A stretch of 64,000 nucleotides of DNA, from the NCBI RefSeq assembly GCF_020781975.1, contig NZ_JAJGNI010000003.1:62001-126000 (forward strand). The letters are read 5' to 3'. Positions 50,220 to 58,812 of this stretch are shown in pieces; position 1 is the stretch's first letter, and each line of letters opens with the position of its first letter. Made by a program: the position numbers and the translations under genes. The stretch is from Microbacterium schleiferi. GTDB taxonomy: Bacteria; Actinomycetota; Actinomycetes; Actinomycetales; Microbacteriaceae. The notes beneath the pieces are model-generated. The model was given only the letters and a program-made list of their open reading frames with translations, had not been told where the DNA came from and did not search any database.

Positions 50220-51674
50220 ATGGAGTTCTACGGTGATGCGCCGGCCTTCGACCTGACCTACTCGGACGTCTTCCTCGTTCCTCGCCGATCGGGGGTGGGC
50301 AGCCGACTCGAGGTGGACCTGTCACCGCGGGATGGGACCGCGGCCACCGTCCCACTGGTCTCGGCGAACATGAACTCGGTCACGGGTGCGCGCCTTGCCG
50401 CGACGCTCGCGCGCCGGGGCGGTCTCGGCGTTCTTCCGCAGGACCTGCCTCTGCAGGAGCTGGACGCCGCGATCCGCTGGGTCAAGGACCAGCCCGCTGC
50501 CTGGGACACCCCGCTGGTGCTTCCCCCCGACGCGACGGTTGCCGACGCAACGACGCTGCTTCCCCCGACGGAGGGCTACGGGGTGATCGTCGCGCAGCCC
50601 GCCGACCGTCTCATGATCGAAGACGTTCAGGGCATCGTCACCGCTGTCCGACTCGGATCTGCCCTCCCTGACGCTCGGCTGGGCGATCTCGCCCGTGGAC
50701 GACCCGCGTCGGTGGACGCTGATGACATCGAGTCGGCTCGGCACGCGTTCGACGTGATCGTCGCCGCCGACGCCGAGATCGTCTGCGTCGTGCACCACGG
50801 ACAGGTCGTCGGCACGCTCTCGCGTCGGAGTGCCCTGCGCGCGACGCTGTACCGGCCCGCCGTTGACCGAGACGGTCGCCTGATCGTCGCGGCAGCCGTG
50901 GGAATCAACGGGGACGTCGCGGGCAAGGCTCGAGCGCTCGTGGCCGCGGGTGTCGATGTTCTCGTCCTCGATACCGCGCACGGACATCAAGAGGGGATGC
51001 TGGCGGCGCTGCGAACAGTGTCGGCTCTCGATCTCGGTGTTCCGCTCGTGGCGGGCAACGTGGTCACCAGCGCCGGCGTCGACGACCTGGTTGCGGCCGG
51101 TGCAAACATCATCAAGGTCGGTGTCGGACCGGGGGCGATGTGCACGACGCGCATGATGACCGCCGTGGGGCGACCGCAGTTCTCGGCTGTCCACGAGACT
51201 GCGCTCGCCGCTCGCGCCGCCGGTGCTCACGTGTGGGCTGACGGCGGAGTGCGCTACCCGCGCGACGTCGCCCTCGCGCTGGCAGCCGGCGCGGCATCCG
51301 TCATGATCGGTTCGTGGTTCGCCGGGACGATCGAAGCTCCCGGGTCGCTGCAGCGCGACGCTGCCGGCAACCTCTACAAGGAATCGTGGGGGATGGCCTC
51401 GACGAAGGCGGTCCAGGCCCGATTCGGTCGCCTGGATGCCTACGAGCGGGCCCGTAAGAAACTGTTCGCCGAGGGGATCTCGTCATCGAAGATCTACCTC
51501 GACCCGCAGCGTCCCGGCCTCGAGGACCTCATCGACATGATCACCTCGGGTGTGCGCTCGTCGTTCACCTACGCCGGCGCCGCCTCGGTCCCCGAGTTCC
51601 ACGAGCGGGCCCTCGTCGGCCTGCAGTCCGCTGCCGGCTATGAAGAGGGGAAGGCGCTCCCGGTCAGCTGGTGA
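50220..51674 (+). CDS. guaB1: GuaB1-family IMP dehydrogenase/GMP reductase
   Basis: 484 residues of the IMPDH/GMPR TIM barrel. A pair of CBS-like segments (about 95-220) is inserted after the first strands. Active-site loop GVGPGAMCTTRMMTAVG holds the catalytic Cys near residue 306; ANIIKVGVGP and DGGVRYPRDVALALAAGA bind the phosphate. The actinobacterial GuaB1 group has been shown to have GMP reductase activity, and so returns guanine nucleotides to IMP. ATG 50220 is used; upstream TTG 50211 is in frame. In M. tuberculosis guaB1 is followed directly by two CNNM genes; here an extra gene intervenes. Confidence 0.88.
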   Translation: MEFYGDAPAFDLTYSDVFLVPRRSGVGSRLEVDLSPRDGTAATVPLVSANMNSVTGARLAATLARRGGLGVLPQDLPLQELDAAIRWVKDQPAAWDTPLVLPPDATVADATTLLPPTEGYGVIVAQPADRLMIEDVQGIVTAVRLGSALPDARLGDLARGRPASVDADDIESARHAFDVIVAADAEIVCVVHHGQVVGTLSRRSALRATLYRPAVDRDGRLIVAAAVGINGDVAGKARALVAAGVDVLVLDTAHGHQEGMLAALRTVSALDLGVPLVAGNVVTSAGVDDLVAAGANIIKVGVGPGAMCTTRMMTAVGRPQFSAVHETALAARAAGAHVWADGGVRYPRDVALALAAGAASVMIGSWFAGTIEAPGSLQRDAAGNLYKESWGMASTKAVQARFGRLDAYERARKKLFAEGISSSKIYLDPQRPGLEDLIDMITSGVRSSFTYAGAASVPEFHERALVGLQSAAGYEEGKALPVSW

Positions 51675-51699
51675 TGTTCGTCGTCCGGTGATCCCTCGA

Positions 51700-51753
51700 G
51701 TGCGGCAGAAATGTGCAGCTGCGGCGGATAGAAGCACAGCGGCTGCACACAAC
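51700..51753 (-). repeat. Intergenic repeat, copy B
   Basis: Minus-strand reading: GTTGTGTGC-N4-GC-TGTGC-N4-AT-CCGCCGCAGC-TGCACATTTCTGCCGCAC. Same order and spacing as copies A, C and D. Lies between guaB1 and the convergent AbiEi-like gene. Confidence 0.7.
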
Positions 51754-51815
51754 TACCGCATACGGATGCCGGCAGCCAGCGAACACGCGTGCGTGCTCCG
51801 CTCGGCGGCGAGCGG

Positions 51816-52769
51816 TCAGGGGCGCGGCAGTGCGCTGCGCAGTCCGTCGCCCGTGAGGATGTCGTAGAGGCGACGCGGACGCTCAACATCCGAGCGGTCC
51901 CACCGCGAGAATCCACGCACTTCACGTCGAATCTCGTTCTCCCGGTTCTTCTCGTCGATCACCGCGTCGGCTGCATCGTGACCTGGGCGACGGAGCGCGG
52001 CATCCCGGTACTTCCCTTCGCCGTCGAACTCGCCCCAATGATCAGCCTCGGGAAAGTAGAAGTCCGCGAACACGAGTCTTCCGGTCCGCAACATGCGCCG
52101 CTCTTGCAGCCGGGGTCGAGGGAACCCCAGGCGCGCGAGCTCGACCCGGCAGTGAGATTCGCGAACGTTCGCCGCTCCGCGTTCCGCGAACGACAGCACC
52201 CGTAGAGCTCGGACCTGTCCGCGGTGGTGCGCATCGCGAGTCCACAGCTCGTGAATGGTGTCGATGTCGGTGAGTTCTCCACCCGGCCGATCCGCCCAGA
52301 TCGCTTGATCGACGCTGGCGACGGCGGGAAGAAACCGAAGCGAGCGGGCGAGATCAAGCGCGGTCTGTGCCGGCGTCGTGATCATGTGACGACCGAATGG
52401 CATCACCTCGAGCGTCCGCCGGTCGCGGGTGTGGCGGCGAACGACGCCGCTGGAGCGCCCGCCCGTTGCAGGCCCGCAGGTCACATCGACGGCCTCTGGC
52501 CAGGGATCCAACATGTCGATGCCGTGCTCCGCTGCCGCCGCCGCGTACGAGATGACGGCGCCGGGCTCAAGACGACGCGCGACTTCGTGAACACGCACGC
52601 GGTGGCGCTCGATTGGGGTGAGTATGAGCCAGTGATCGGAGCGGACAAACGCCCCGGGTGCGACCTTCACCCAGGTGCCCTCGTCCAGGGCGCGCCGCAG
52701 GCGACGATTATCCAACGGTTCCATCCGCTCGGAACGGCGGATCGTGTCGATCTCGGGCAGTGGGCGCAC
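51816..52769 (-). CDS. AbiEi-like antitoxin/DUF559-type protein (solitary)
   Basis: 317 residues from GTG 52769, which has GAGGA 7 nt upstream; ATG 52802 or 52724 are alternatives. The N-terminal half (LDNRRLRRALDEGTWVKVAPGAFV, then RHRVRVHEVARRLEPGAVISYAAAAAEHGIDML) is the AbiEi antitoxin-type winged region. The C-terminal half contains RLVFADFYFPEADHWGEFDGEGKYRD near residue 260, a DUF559/endonuclease-like D...E..G.K pattern with the catalytic-type Asp, Glu and Lys. No toxin gene (AbiEii) is adjacent. It interrupts the guaB1-CNNM neighbourhood and is bracketed by inverted intergenic repeats, so it looks like accessory cargo. Function unknown. Confidence 0.7.
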   Translation of the reverse strand: MRPLPEIDTIRRSERMEPLDNRRLRRALDEGTWVKVAPGAFVRSDHWLILTPIERHRVRVHEVARRLEPGAVISYAAAAAEHGIDMLDPWPEAVDVTCGPATGGRSSGVVRRHTRDRRTLEVMPFGRHMITTPAQTALDLARSLRFLPAVASVDQAIWADRPGGELTDIDTIHELWTRDAHHRGQVRALRVLSFAERGAANVRESHCRVELARLGFPRPRLQERRMLRTGRLVFADFYFPEADHWGEFDGEGKYRDAALRRPGHDAADAVIDEKNRENEIRREVRGFSRWDRSDVERPRRLYDILTGDGLRSALPRP

Positions 52770-52923
52770 GACAGCATCCTCGGATCGCGGGCCGCGCGGC
52801 ATCCTCGCGGGCAGTGCGGAGGTGGATGCGCGCCCGAACGCTCGCGTAGGGGAGGAGACCCGGTCCTGTGTAAGGTGGCAGCGCACGGGGTGGGTCGGGC
52901 ACGCGTGTCTGGTCAGTGCTGCA

Positions 52924-52981
52924 GTTTCGTGCGGATGCTGCGCACAGATGCGCCGCCCGTGCGCAGAAGTGCCGCACATGT
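52924..52981 (+). repeat. Intergenic repeat, copy C
   Basis: Plus-strand CGTGCGGATGCTGCGCA (identical 16 nt with copy D), then GATGCGCCGC and TGCGCAGAAGTGCCGCACATG. The 280-nt gap 52770-53048 otherwise holds only promoter sequence. Confidence 0.75.
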
Positions 52982-53033
52982 GGGGATCAGACAGGTGCGT
53001 GCCGATGCCGTCCGGGTGTGGACGTTCGGCGGG

Positions 53034-53039
53034 TAGACT
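53034..53039 (+). promoter_or_regulatory. -10 box (TAGACT) for leader ORF/CNNM operon
   Basis: TAGACT ends 9 nt before ATG 53049; places the transcript start at or just before the mini-ORF. Confidence 0.5.
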
Positions 53040-53048
53040 CGTCTCACG

Positions 53049-53117
53049 ATGGACGACCCTCCGAGTTGCCGACGATCGCCCCACCGACCCGCACCCCAGA
53101 CCGGGGGTGATGCGTGA
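53049..53117 (+). CDS. Leader peptide candidate ahead of CNNM genes (22 codons, proline/arginine rich)
   Basis: ATG 53049 to TGA 53115-53117 encodes MDDPPSCRRSPHRPAPQT followed by GGDA. It is acidic then proline-rich (5 Pro) with 3 Arg, and its stop overlaps the ATG of the CNNM gene (TGATG). The TAGACT box 9 nt upstream makes the transcript begin at the leader. N-terminal acidic/proline runs destabilise translating ribosomes at low Mg2+, as in MgtL (established in enterobacteria). Here the regulated gene is a CorC/CNNM-type Mg2+ transporter. No experimental support; too short for statistics. Confidence 0.5.
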   Translation: MDDPPSCRRSPHRPAPQTGGDA

Positions 53118-54442
53118 TGGAGTTCATCATGCTGGGGGTGGGGCTTCTGCTCACGATCGGCACGGGACTGTTCGTCGCCAGCGAGTTCGCGCTGGTCAAC
53201 CTTGATCGCGCCGACCTCGAAGCGCGCCAGGCAGCGGGGGAGACGCGCCTTTCGCTGACGATCAGCGCGCTGAAGATCACCTCGACACACCTCTCCAGCG
53301 CCCAGTTGGGCATTACGCTGACCACGCTGCTCACCGGTTACACCATGGAGCCGGCGATTTCGAGTCTGCTACGCCCGGTCTTCACTGGGTGGGGCTGGCC
53401 GGATGCCGTCATCAGCCCGCTCGCCGCCATCATCGGTGTGGCGATCGCGACGATCTTCTCGATGGTGATCGGCGAACTCGTACCGAAGAACTTCGCCTTG
53501 GCCGTGCCTCGGCAGACGGCGAAACTCGTCGTGCCGTTTCAGACCGCGTTCACTACCGTCTTCCGGCCGGCGATCGTCGTGCTCAACGGGAGCGCCAACG
53601 CGTTTCTTCGCGCCGTAGGCGTCGAACCGAAGGAAGAGCTCTCGGGTGCGCGCTCGGCGGAGGAACTGTCGAGCCTCGTGCGCCGCTCGGCCAGCGCCGG
53701 CGTCCTCGAGCAGGACACCGCGTCGCTGCTCGACCGTTCCCTCACCTTCGCGCGCCTGACCGCCGCCGATGTCATGACGCCGCGGCCGAGCGTTCACGCG
53801 CTCGCCGCGGACGACTCCGTCGAGGACGTCATCCAGCTCGCACGCTCGACCGGTCACAGCCGCTTTCCCGTGTACGAGGAGTCAATGGATGACATCGTCG
53901 GGATCGCTCACCTGAAGGCCGCGGTGGGAGTGCCGCGCGGCAAGCGGGGAACCGTTCCGGTGGGGGCGATCGCGACCGAGCCGCTGCGTGTCCCCGAAGC
54001 GGTGCATCTTGACGCGCTCCTGGCCGAGCTTCGTTCGCGCGGATACCAGATGGCTATCGTCGTCGACGAGTACGGCGGTACAGCCGGCGTCGTCACCCTC
54101 GAGGACCTCGTCGAGGAGATCGTCGGTGAAGTCCTCGACGAGCACGACCGGCGCCGCACCGACATCGTGCGCATCGACCGGGATGTCGTGTTCCCCGGTG
54201 AGCTGCGGCCCGACGAGGTTCTCGATAGGGTCGGCATCCGCATCCCCGTCGGCGACGTGTACGACACCGTCGGTGGCTACCTCATGAGCGAACTCGAGCG
54301 GATCCCGGTCGTCGGAGACACCGTCGAGCTCGAGGAGGGGACCCTTTCGGTGGAGCGGATGGCAGGCAGGCGCGTCGACCGGGTTCGGTTCGTTCCCGCC
54401 GCGCTTCCCGGTGAGGATGCCGACGAGGAGGTGTCCTCGTGA
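53117..54442 (+). CDS. CNNM/CorC (HlyC/CorC family) cation transporter, upstream gene
   Basis: 441 residues. DUF21 transmembrane domain (1-185; about four helices starting EFIMLGVGLLLTIGTGLFVASEFALVNLDR) with the conserved NxxLxxxELVPKNFAL stretch (MVIGELVPKNFALA), then two CBS domains (about 205-330; VMTPRPSVHALAADDSVEDVIQLAR) and a CorC_HlyC C-terminal domain (VVFPGELRPDEVL). CNNM/CorC proteins export or regulate Mg2+. ATG 53117 overlaps the leader-ORF stop; GTG 53114 is in frame. GGGGGTG lies upstream. Overlaps the second CNNM gene (ATGA/GTGA). Confidence 0.92.
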   Translation: MEFIMLGVGLLLTIGTGLFVASEFALVNLDRADLEARQAAGETRLSLTISALKITSTHLSSAQLGITLTTLLTGYTMEPAISSLLRPVFTGWGWPDAVISPLAAIIGVAIATIFSMVIGELVPKNFALAVPRQTAKLVVPFQTAFTTVFRPAIVVLNGSANAFLRAVGVEPKEELSGARSAEELSSLVRRSASAGVLEQDTASLLDRSLTFARLTAADVMTPRPSVHALAADDSVEDVIQLARSTGHSRFPVYEESMDDIVGIAHLKAAVGVPRGKRGTVPVGAIATEPLRVPEAVHLDALLAELRSRGYQMAIVVDEYGGTAGVVTLEDLVEEIVGEVLDEHDRRRTDIVRIDRDVVFPGELRPDEVLDRVGIRIPVGDVYDTVGGYLMSELERIPVVGDTVELEEGTLSVERMAGRRVDRVRFVPAALPGEDADEEVSS

Positions 54443-55506
54443 GCGACTGGGCAGGCCTGGCATGGCTGGTCGTCCTGTTGGTGGCCAATGCCTTCTTTGT
54501 CGGTGCGGAGTTCGCTGTCATCTCGGCACGCAGATCGCAGATCGAACCTCTGGCCGAGCGCGGCTCACGCGCCGCCAAGACATCGCTCTACGCGATGGAG
54601 CACGCGACGCTCATGCTCGCGACCTCGCAGCTGGGGATCACGATCTGTTCGCTGTTGATCCTGAACGTCTCGGAGCCGGCGATTCACCACCTCTTGGCGG
54701 TGCCGCTCGAACTCACCGGGCTGAGCTATGCGGTAGTCGATGTCATCGCCTTCGTGATCGCCCTCGTCCTGGTGTCTTACCTGCATGTCGTGTTCGGCGA
54801 GATGGTGCCGAAGAACCTCGCGTTCTCGGTGCCCGATCGCGCGGTTCTGATGCTCGCGCCGCCGCTGGTGTGGGTGTCGAAGGTCTTCCACCCGGTGATC
54901 GTCACGCTCAACTGGATCGCGAACCACGTCGTGCGGTTGTTCCGGGTCGAGCCGAAGAACGAAGCGACCTCGACCTACACGCTTGAGGAAGTCGCGACGA
55001 TCGTCGCCCAGTCTCGTATGGAGGGAGTGCTCGAGGACACGGCAGGAACGGTCGCCGCAGTGGTTGAGTTCACCGAGAAGAAGGCGCGCGATATCGCGGT
55101 GCCGCTCGCAGATCTGCTGACGCTGCCGCAGAACACGACGCCGAAGCAGATCGAGCGCGCAGTCGCCAAGAACGGGTTCTCGCGGTACGTCATCGTGGAC
55201 CCCGCCGGTGTCCCGCTCGGCTACGTCCACCTGAAAGACATCCTGCGCGCTGCCGAGGGTGAGGGCGCCGCGACCGACGTCGTGAGGCCGATCGATCCGG
55301 CCCGCATCCACCACATGGTGCCGGTGACCGAGAACACCGACCTCGAGGATGCGCTTGCGCTCATGCGCGAGCAGGGACGACACCTGGCTCAGGTTCGGGA
55401 TGCCGGCGGCACCATCACCGGCGTCCTTTTCCTCGAGGATGTCATCGAGGAACTCGTCGGCGAAGTGCAGGATGCCACGCGCCGCGGCTGGCGGAACGAG
55501 CGGTAG
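54439..55506 (+). CDS. CNNM/CorC (HlyC/CorC family) transporter, downstream gene
   Basis: 355 residues. DUF21 domain (1-190; LVVLLVANAFFVGAEFAVISARRSQIEPLAERG, with GEMVPKNLAFSVP), two CBS-like segments (about 210-340; VPLADLLTLPQNTTPKQIERAV), and no separate CorC_HlyC C-terminal domain, ending RRGWRNER. GTG 54439 start with the preceding stop overlapping. Paired with the longer paralogue upstream, likely forming a heteromeric or tandem Mg2+ system. Confidence 0.9.
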   Translation: MSDWAGLAWLVVLLVANAFFVGAEFAVISARRSQIEPLAERGSRAAKTSLYAMEHATLMLATSQLGITICSLLILNVSEPAIHHLLAVPLELTGLSYAVVDVIAFVIALVLVSYLHVVFGEMVPKNLAFSVPDRAVLMLAPPLVWVSKVFHPVIVTLNWIANHVVRLFRVEPKNEATSTYTLEEVATIVAQSRMEGVLEDTAGTVAAVVEFTEKKARDIAVPLADLLTLPQNTTPKQIERAVAKNGFSRYVIVDPAGVPLGYVHLKDILRAAEGEGAATDVVRPIDPARIHHMVPVTENTDLEDALALMREQGRHLAQVRDAGGTITGVLFLEDVIEELVGEVQDATRRGWRNER

Positions 55507-55516
55507 CGGTTCGCGC

Positions 55517-56593
55517 TCACCTCGTCCGCATCAGGCGGGCTCGCTCGTATTGCGCCGGCCAATAGTCGATGTCGACGTCGAGTTCGGTCGCGGCGCGAAG
55601 GGCGAAGTGGGGATCGCGAAGCCACTCGCGCGCCGCCATGACGGCGTCGGCTGCGCCCGAGGCGAGAACCTCCTCGGCCTGCGCGCCCGTCGTGATCATG
55701 CCCACGGCGCTCACAGGGACCCCCGCGAGCTCGCGCACCTCGCGCGCGAACGGCACCTGATAGCCGGGCCCGGCGATGACCTGCTGGTGGGCGACGAGGC
55801 CGCCGCTGGAAATGTCGATGAACACGGCACCGCGCTGAGCAGCCCACGCGGCGACAGTCGCCGTGTCTGCCACGCCCCAGCCCCCTTCGGCCCAGTCCGT
55901 GGCAGAGAACCGCACCATTACCGGGGTGGTGGGCGCGGCGACGCGGACCGCGTCGATCACCTCGAGCAGCAGGCGGGCGCGGTTCTCGAGCGAGCCGCCG
56001 TATGAGTCGGTTCGCTGATTCGACAGGGGCGAGAGGAACTCGTGGAGCAGGTAGCCGTGCGCGGCGTGCACCTCCAGTACATCAAAGCCCGCCTCGACGC
56101 TGCGACGGGCCGCATCGGCGAAATCCTTGACGACCCGCGCGATTCCGTCGGCATCCATCTCCTGCGGAACGGCGTAGCCGTCGTAGGCGATCGCTGAGGG
56201 TGCCAGCGCCTGCCATCCGCCGTCGGCTATCGGCACCGAGCCGCGGCCTGCCTTCAGGGGCGACCACGTCGACGCTTTCCGACCTGCATGCGCGAGCTGG
56301 ATGGCGGCAAGAGCTCCGCGAGAGCGGATCTCGGAAGCGATCGGTGCCCAGGCGTCACGCTGCTGGTCGTTCCAGATCCCGGTGTCGTCGGGGCTGATCC
56401 GCCCCTCCGGGCTCACGGCGGTCGCCTCGGTCATCACCAGATCCGCGCCTCCGCTCGCGAACGAGCTCAGGTGCGTCAGATGCCACGTGTTCGGCATCCC
56501 GTCTGTCGAGCTGTACTGGCACATCGGAGCTACCCACAGGCGGTTGCGGGCCCGCAGCGAACCGATCTCGACAGGGGTGAACAGCAGACTCAT
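55517..56593 (-). CDS. Old yellow enzyme-type NADH:flavin oxidoreductase (YqjM/NamA-like ene-reductase)
   Basis: 358 residues. FMN-binding TIM barrel with APMCQYSSTDGMPNTWHL near residue 22, where the Cys of MCQYS is the hallmark of the YqjM/thermophilic-like subclass, the QLAHAGRKAS segment near 100, LEVHAAHGYLLHEFLSPLSNQRTDSYGGSLENR near 170, and a GMITTGAQAEEVLASGAADAV near 310. Reduces activated C=C bonds at the expense of NAD(P)H; physiological substrate unknown. ATG 56593 has GGAGA upstream. Divergent from nnrD, whose -10 box lies in its leader. Confidence 0.92.
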   Translation of the reverse strand: MSLLFTPVEIGSLRARNRLWVAPMCQYSSTDGMPNTWHLTHLSSFASGGADLVMTEATAVSPEGRISPDDTGIWNDQQRDAWAPIASEIRSRGALAAIQLAHAGRKASTWSPLKAGRGSVPIADGGWQALAPSAIAYDGYAVPQEMDADGIARVVKDFADAARRSVEAGFDVLEVHAAHGYLLHEFLSPLSNQRTDSYGGSLENRARLLLEVIDAVRVAAPTTPVMVRFSATDWAEGGWGVADTATVAAWAAQRGAVFIDISSGGLVAHQQVIAGPGYQVPFAREVRELAGVPVSAVGMITTGAQAEEVLASGAADAVMAAREWLRDPHFALRAATELDVDIDYWPAQYERARLMRTR

Positions 56594-56607
56594 CGATTCT
56601 CCAGAGG

Positions 56608-56613
56608 TAGGGT
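56608..56613 (+). promoter_or_regulatory. -10 box (TAGGGT) for nnrD
   Basis: TAGGGT-TGCTCGC-ATG 56621; 7-nt spacing, leaderless. Confidence 0.5.
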
Positions 56614-56620
56614 TGCTCGC

Positions 56621-57472
56621 ATGTTGCGGTCATGGGGGGCAGATGACGCGCGACGCGTCCTGGGGAGACCAACCGCGGGCGACGACAAGTATTCCCGCGG
56701 GGTCGTGGGGCTTCGCACCGGGTCGCAGCAATTCCCCGGCGCCGCCGTGCTCGGGGTCGAGGGCGCCTGGCGCACCGGCATCGGCATGGTTCGCTACCTT
56801 GGACCGTCGCGGGCCACACGGCTCGTGCTGGCACGGCGTCCGGAAACCGTGACGGCAGAGGGGCGCGTGCAGGCCTGGGTCATCGGGTCGGGCACCAGCG
56901 TCGAAGCCCGCACGGATGCCGAGACGCGCGCGGTGCGCAACATTCTCGACGGGTCAGATCCCGTCGTCGTCGACGCAGGCGCGCTTGATCTCGCGGCATC
57001 GGCGACAGCGCCGGCGGTGATCACACCGCACGCCGGTGAGCATGCGAAGCTCCGCTCCGCGCTCGGGCTCGACCCGGATGACGCCCGGAGCGCCACCAGC
57101 GCGGCAGAGACCGCAGCCACGCTCGGAGCAGTTGTGCTGCTGAAGGGGGCCACGACCGTCGTGGCATCGCCGGAGGGTTGGGAGTGCGCGATCGAGGCCC
57201 CGACGTCGTGGCTCGCAACAGCCGGGACCGGAGACGTTCTCGCGGGGATTCTCGGCTCGGTCACGGCCGGAGCCGCTGCGCGGCGCGCGTCGGTGTCACT
57301 TGCCGCATGTGCGGCGACCGCGGCCTGGCTGCACGGTCAGGCCGCCCGTGCAGCGTCGGAGTCGGTTGCTGGCGGACCGATCACGGCGTTGGATGTCGCA
57401 GAGCACCTCCCGCCCGTGGTCGGGCACCTTTTGGCGAGCGCCGAAGCACCCACGGTGCTCAGCGAATCGTGA
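56621..57472 (+). CDS. nnrD: ADP-dependent NAD(P)H-hydrate dehydratase (YjeF C-terminal type)
   Basis: 283 residues. Ribokinase-like fold; RTGIGMVRYLGP, PAVITPHAGEHAKL near residue 130, VVLLKGATTVVA near 170 and the anion-hole/active GTGDVLAGILGSV near 205 are the NnrD motifs. Repairs damaged NADHX/NADPHX by ADP-driven dehydration. The NnrE epimerase domain is not fused here and is not visible nearby. The start ATG 56621 is set by the TAGGGT box 7 nt upstream; earlier in-frame codons lie in the divergent gene. Confidence 0.88.
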   Translation: MLRSWGADDARRVLGRPTAGDDKYSRGVVGLRTGSQQFPGAAVLGVEGAWRTGIGMVRYLGPSRATRLVLARRPETVTAEGRVQAWVIGSGTSVEARTDAETRAVRNILDGSDPVVVDAGALDLAASATAPAVITPHAGEHAKLRSALGLDPDDARSATSAAETAATLGAVVLLKGATTVVASPEGWECAIEAPTSWLATAGTGDVLAGILGSVTAGAAARRASVSLAACAATAAWLHGQAARAASESVAGGPITALDVAEHLPPVVGHLLASAEAPTVLSES

Positions 57473-57516
57473 TCACCACGACCAGCCTTGTGACAGGGTA
57501 GGCCCCGCCTCTTCCG

Positions 57517-57522
57517 TAGGAT
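57517..57522 (+). promoter_or_regulatory. -10 box (TAGGAT) for GT87 gene
   Basis: TAGGAT-GGTGCC-GTG 57529; 6-nt spacing. Confidence 0.5.
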
Positions 57523-57528
57523 GGTGCC

Positions 57529-58812
57529 GTGGCACGTCGGGGTTGGATGTGGGTGGCGTTCGCCCTGGTACACGGTTTCGTCGCGGTGGCGGGCTATCAG
57601 CTCCCGCACGCACCGATGGGTGATGTGTACCTGGTGTACGAGCCCTGGTCGGGCTGCGCCCTCGGCATGATGGACTATTGCGGGCCGGCCGGGCGGCAGA
57701 TCGTGGGAATCACGGAGCCGTGGGTCTACCCGGCCCTAGCGCTCGTGCCCATGCTCGCGGCGTGGCTGTTCGAGGCCGCGGTGTCGTACACGCCGGCCTG
57801 GGCGATCGTCGTGACGCTCGTCGATGCCGTCGCGTTCGCCGTGCTCCTCGGTGATGCGCGTTCCCGTGGCCGGGCGATTGCCGCCGCGTTCTGGCTCACG
57901 TTCATGGTCGCGCTCGGCCCGGTCGGCATGTACCGCCTCGAAGGAATCACGGTGCCCCTGGCGATCATGGGATGCCTGTGGCTCATTCGTCGGCCGTGGC
58001 TCGGATCGGCGCTGCTTGCTGCAGGCACCTGGATCAAGGTGTGGCCCGCCGCTCTGTTGGCTGCGGCCGTCGTGGCGGTGCGACGTCGCCTGGCCATCGT
58101 CGGTGGTGCGCTCATCGTGTCGGCGGCCACCATCGCGGTGGTACTCGCTCTCGGGGGCGGACGGTATCTCTTCGGATTCATCACCGACCAGACCGGCAGA
58201 GGCCTTCAGATCGAGGCACCGGTCTCGGCGCCATACATGTGGTTCGCGGCACTGGATGTTCTGGATTCGAGGGTCTACTACGCCAGCGACCTGCTCACCT
58301 TCCAGGTCAGCGGCCCCGGCGTGAACGAGGTGATCGCAGTCATGACGCCGCTGCTTGCGGCATCCGTGCTGGCGCTCCTGCTCCTCGGACTGTGGGGCGT
58401 TCGCCGCGGGGCGCCCGTCGTCCGCCTCTACCCCGCACTGGCCTTCGCGCTCGTGCTCGCCCTCATCGTCGTCAACAAGGTCGGCTCGCCCCAATACATG
58501 ACATGGATCGTCGCGCCGATCGTCCTCGGGCTCGTCATCGACCGCGCTACGTGGCTGCGCCCCGCGGCGTTTGCCATCGCGACGGGCCTGCTGACTCAGA
58601 TCGTCTACCCGATCTTCTACAACTTCCTCATGACGGACCATCCAGCCCCGGGGGTCGTCGCCTTGCTCACGGTGCGAAACCTCGCCCTCGTGGTGATGTT
58701 CGTCTGGTCGGTCATCCACCTGGTGCGCGTCGCCCGCAACCCCGAGTCCGGTGCAGGCCGATTGGCATCACACAAACGTCCTGCATCCGTCATCGAAAGG
58801 TCTCCCTCATGA
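57529..58812 (+). CDS. GT87-family polyprenol-phosphate mannosyltransferase
   Basis: 427 residues with 9-11 hydrophobic segments. DVYLVYEPWSGCALGMM near residue 25 and MYRLEGITVPLAIM with WIKVWPAALLAAAVVAV are typical of the GT87 (DUF2029, PimE-like) fold, and GSPQYMTWIVAPIVLGLVID near 310 is the conserved C-terminal motif. Such C-type glycosyltransferases use polyprenyl-phosphate mannose for lipoglycans, fitting with manA in the window. Exact substrate unknown. GTG 57529 is 6 nt after TAGGAT, leaderless. Overlaps the thiamine-binding gene (ATGA). Confidence 0.86.
   Translation: MARRGWMWVAFALVHGFVAVAGYQLPHAPMGDVYLVYEPWSGCALGMMDYCGPAGRQIVGITEPWVYPALALVPMLAAWLFEAAVSYTPAWAIVVTLVDAVAFAVLLGDARSRGRAIAAAFWLTFMVALGPVGMYRLEGITVPLAIMGCLWLIRRPWLGSALLAAGTWIKVWPAALLAAAVVAVRRRLAIVGGALIVSAATIAVVLALGGGRYLFGFITDQTGRGLQIEAPVSAPYMWFAALDVLDSRVYYASDLLTFQVSGPGVNEVIAVMTPLLAASVLALLLLGLWGVRRGAPVVRLYPALAFALVLALIVVNKVGSPQYMTWIVAPIVLGLVIDRATWLRPAAFAIATGLLTQIVYPIFYNFLMTDHPAPGVVALLTVRNLALVVMFVWSVIHLVRVARNPESGAGRLASHKRPASVIERSPS

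Noticed and set aside
52803..53116. M-box Mg2+ riboswitch before the CNNM genes
   Set aside because: The inferred transcript begins near 53046, leaving no room; only the short leader ORF is present.
53542..54463. Plus/minus shadow frames in the CNNM genes
   Set aside because: No motif; fully explained by the two CNNM coding regions.
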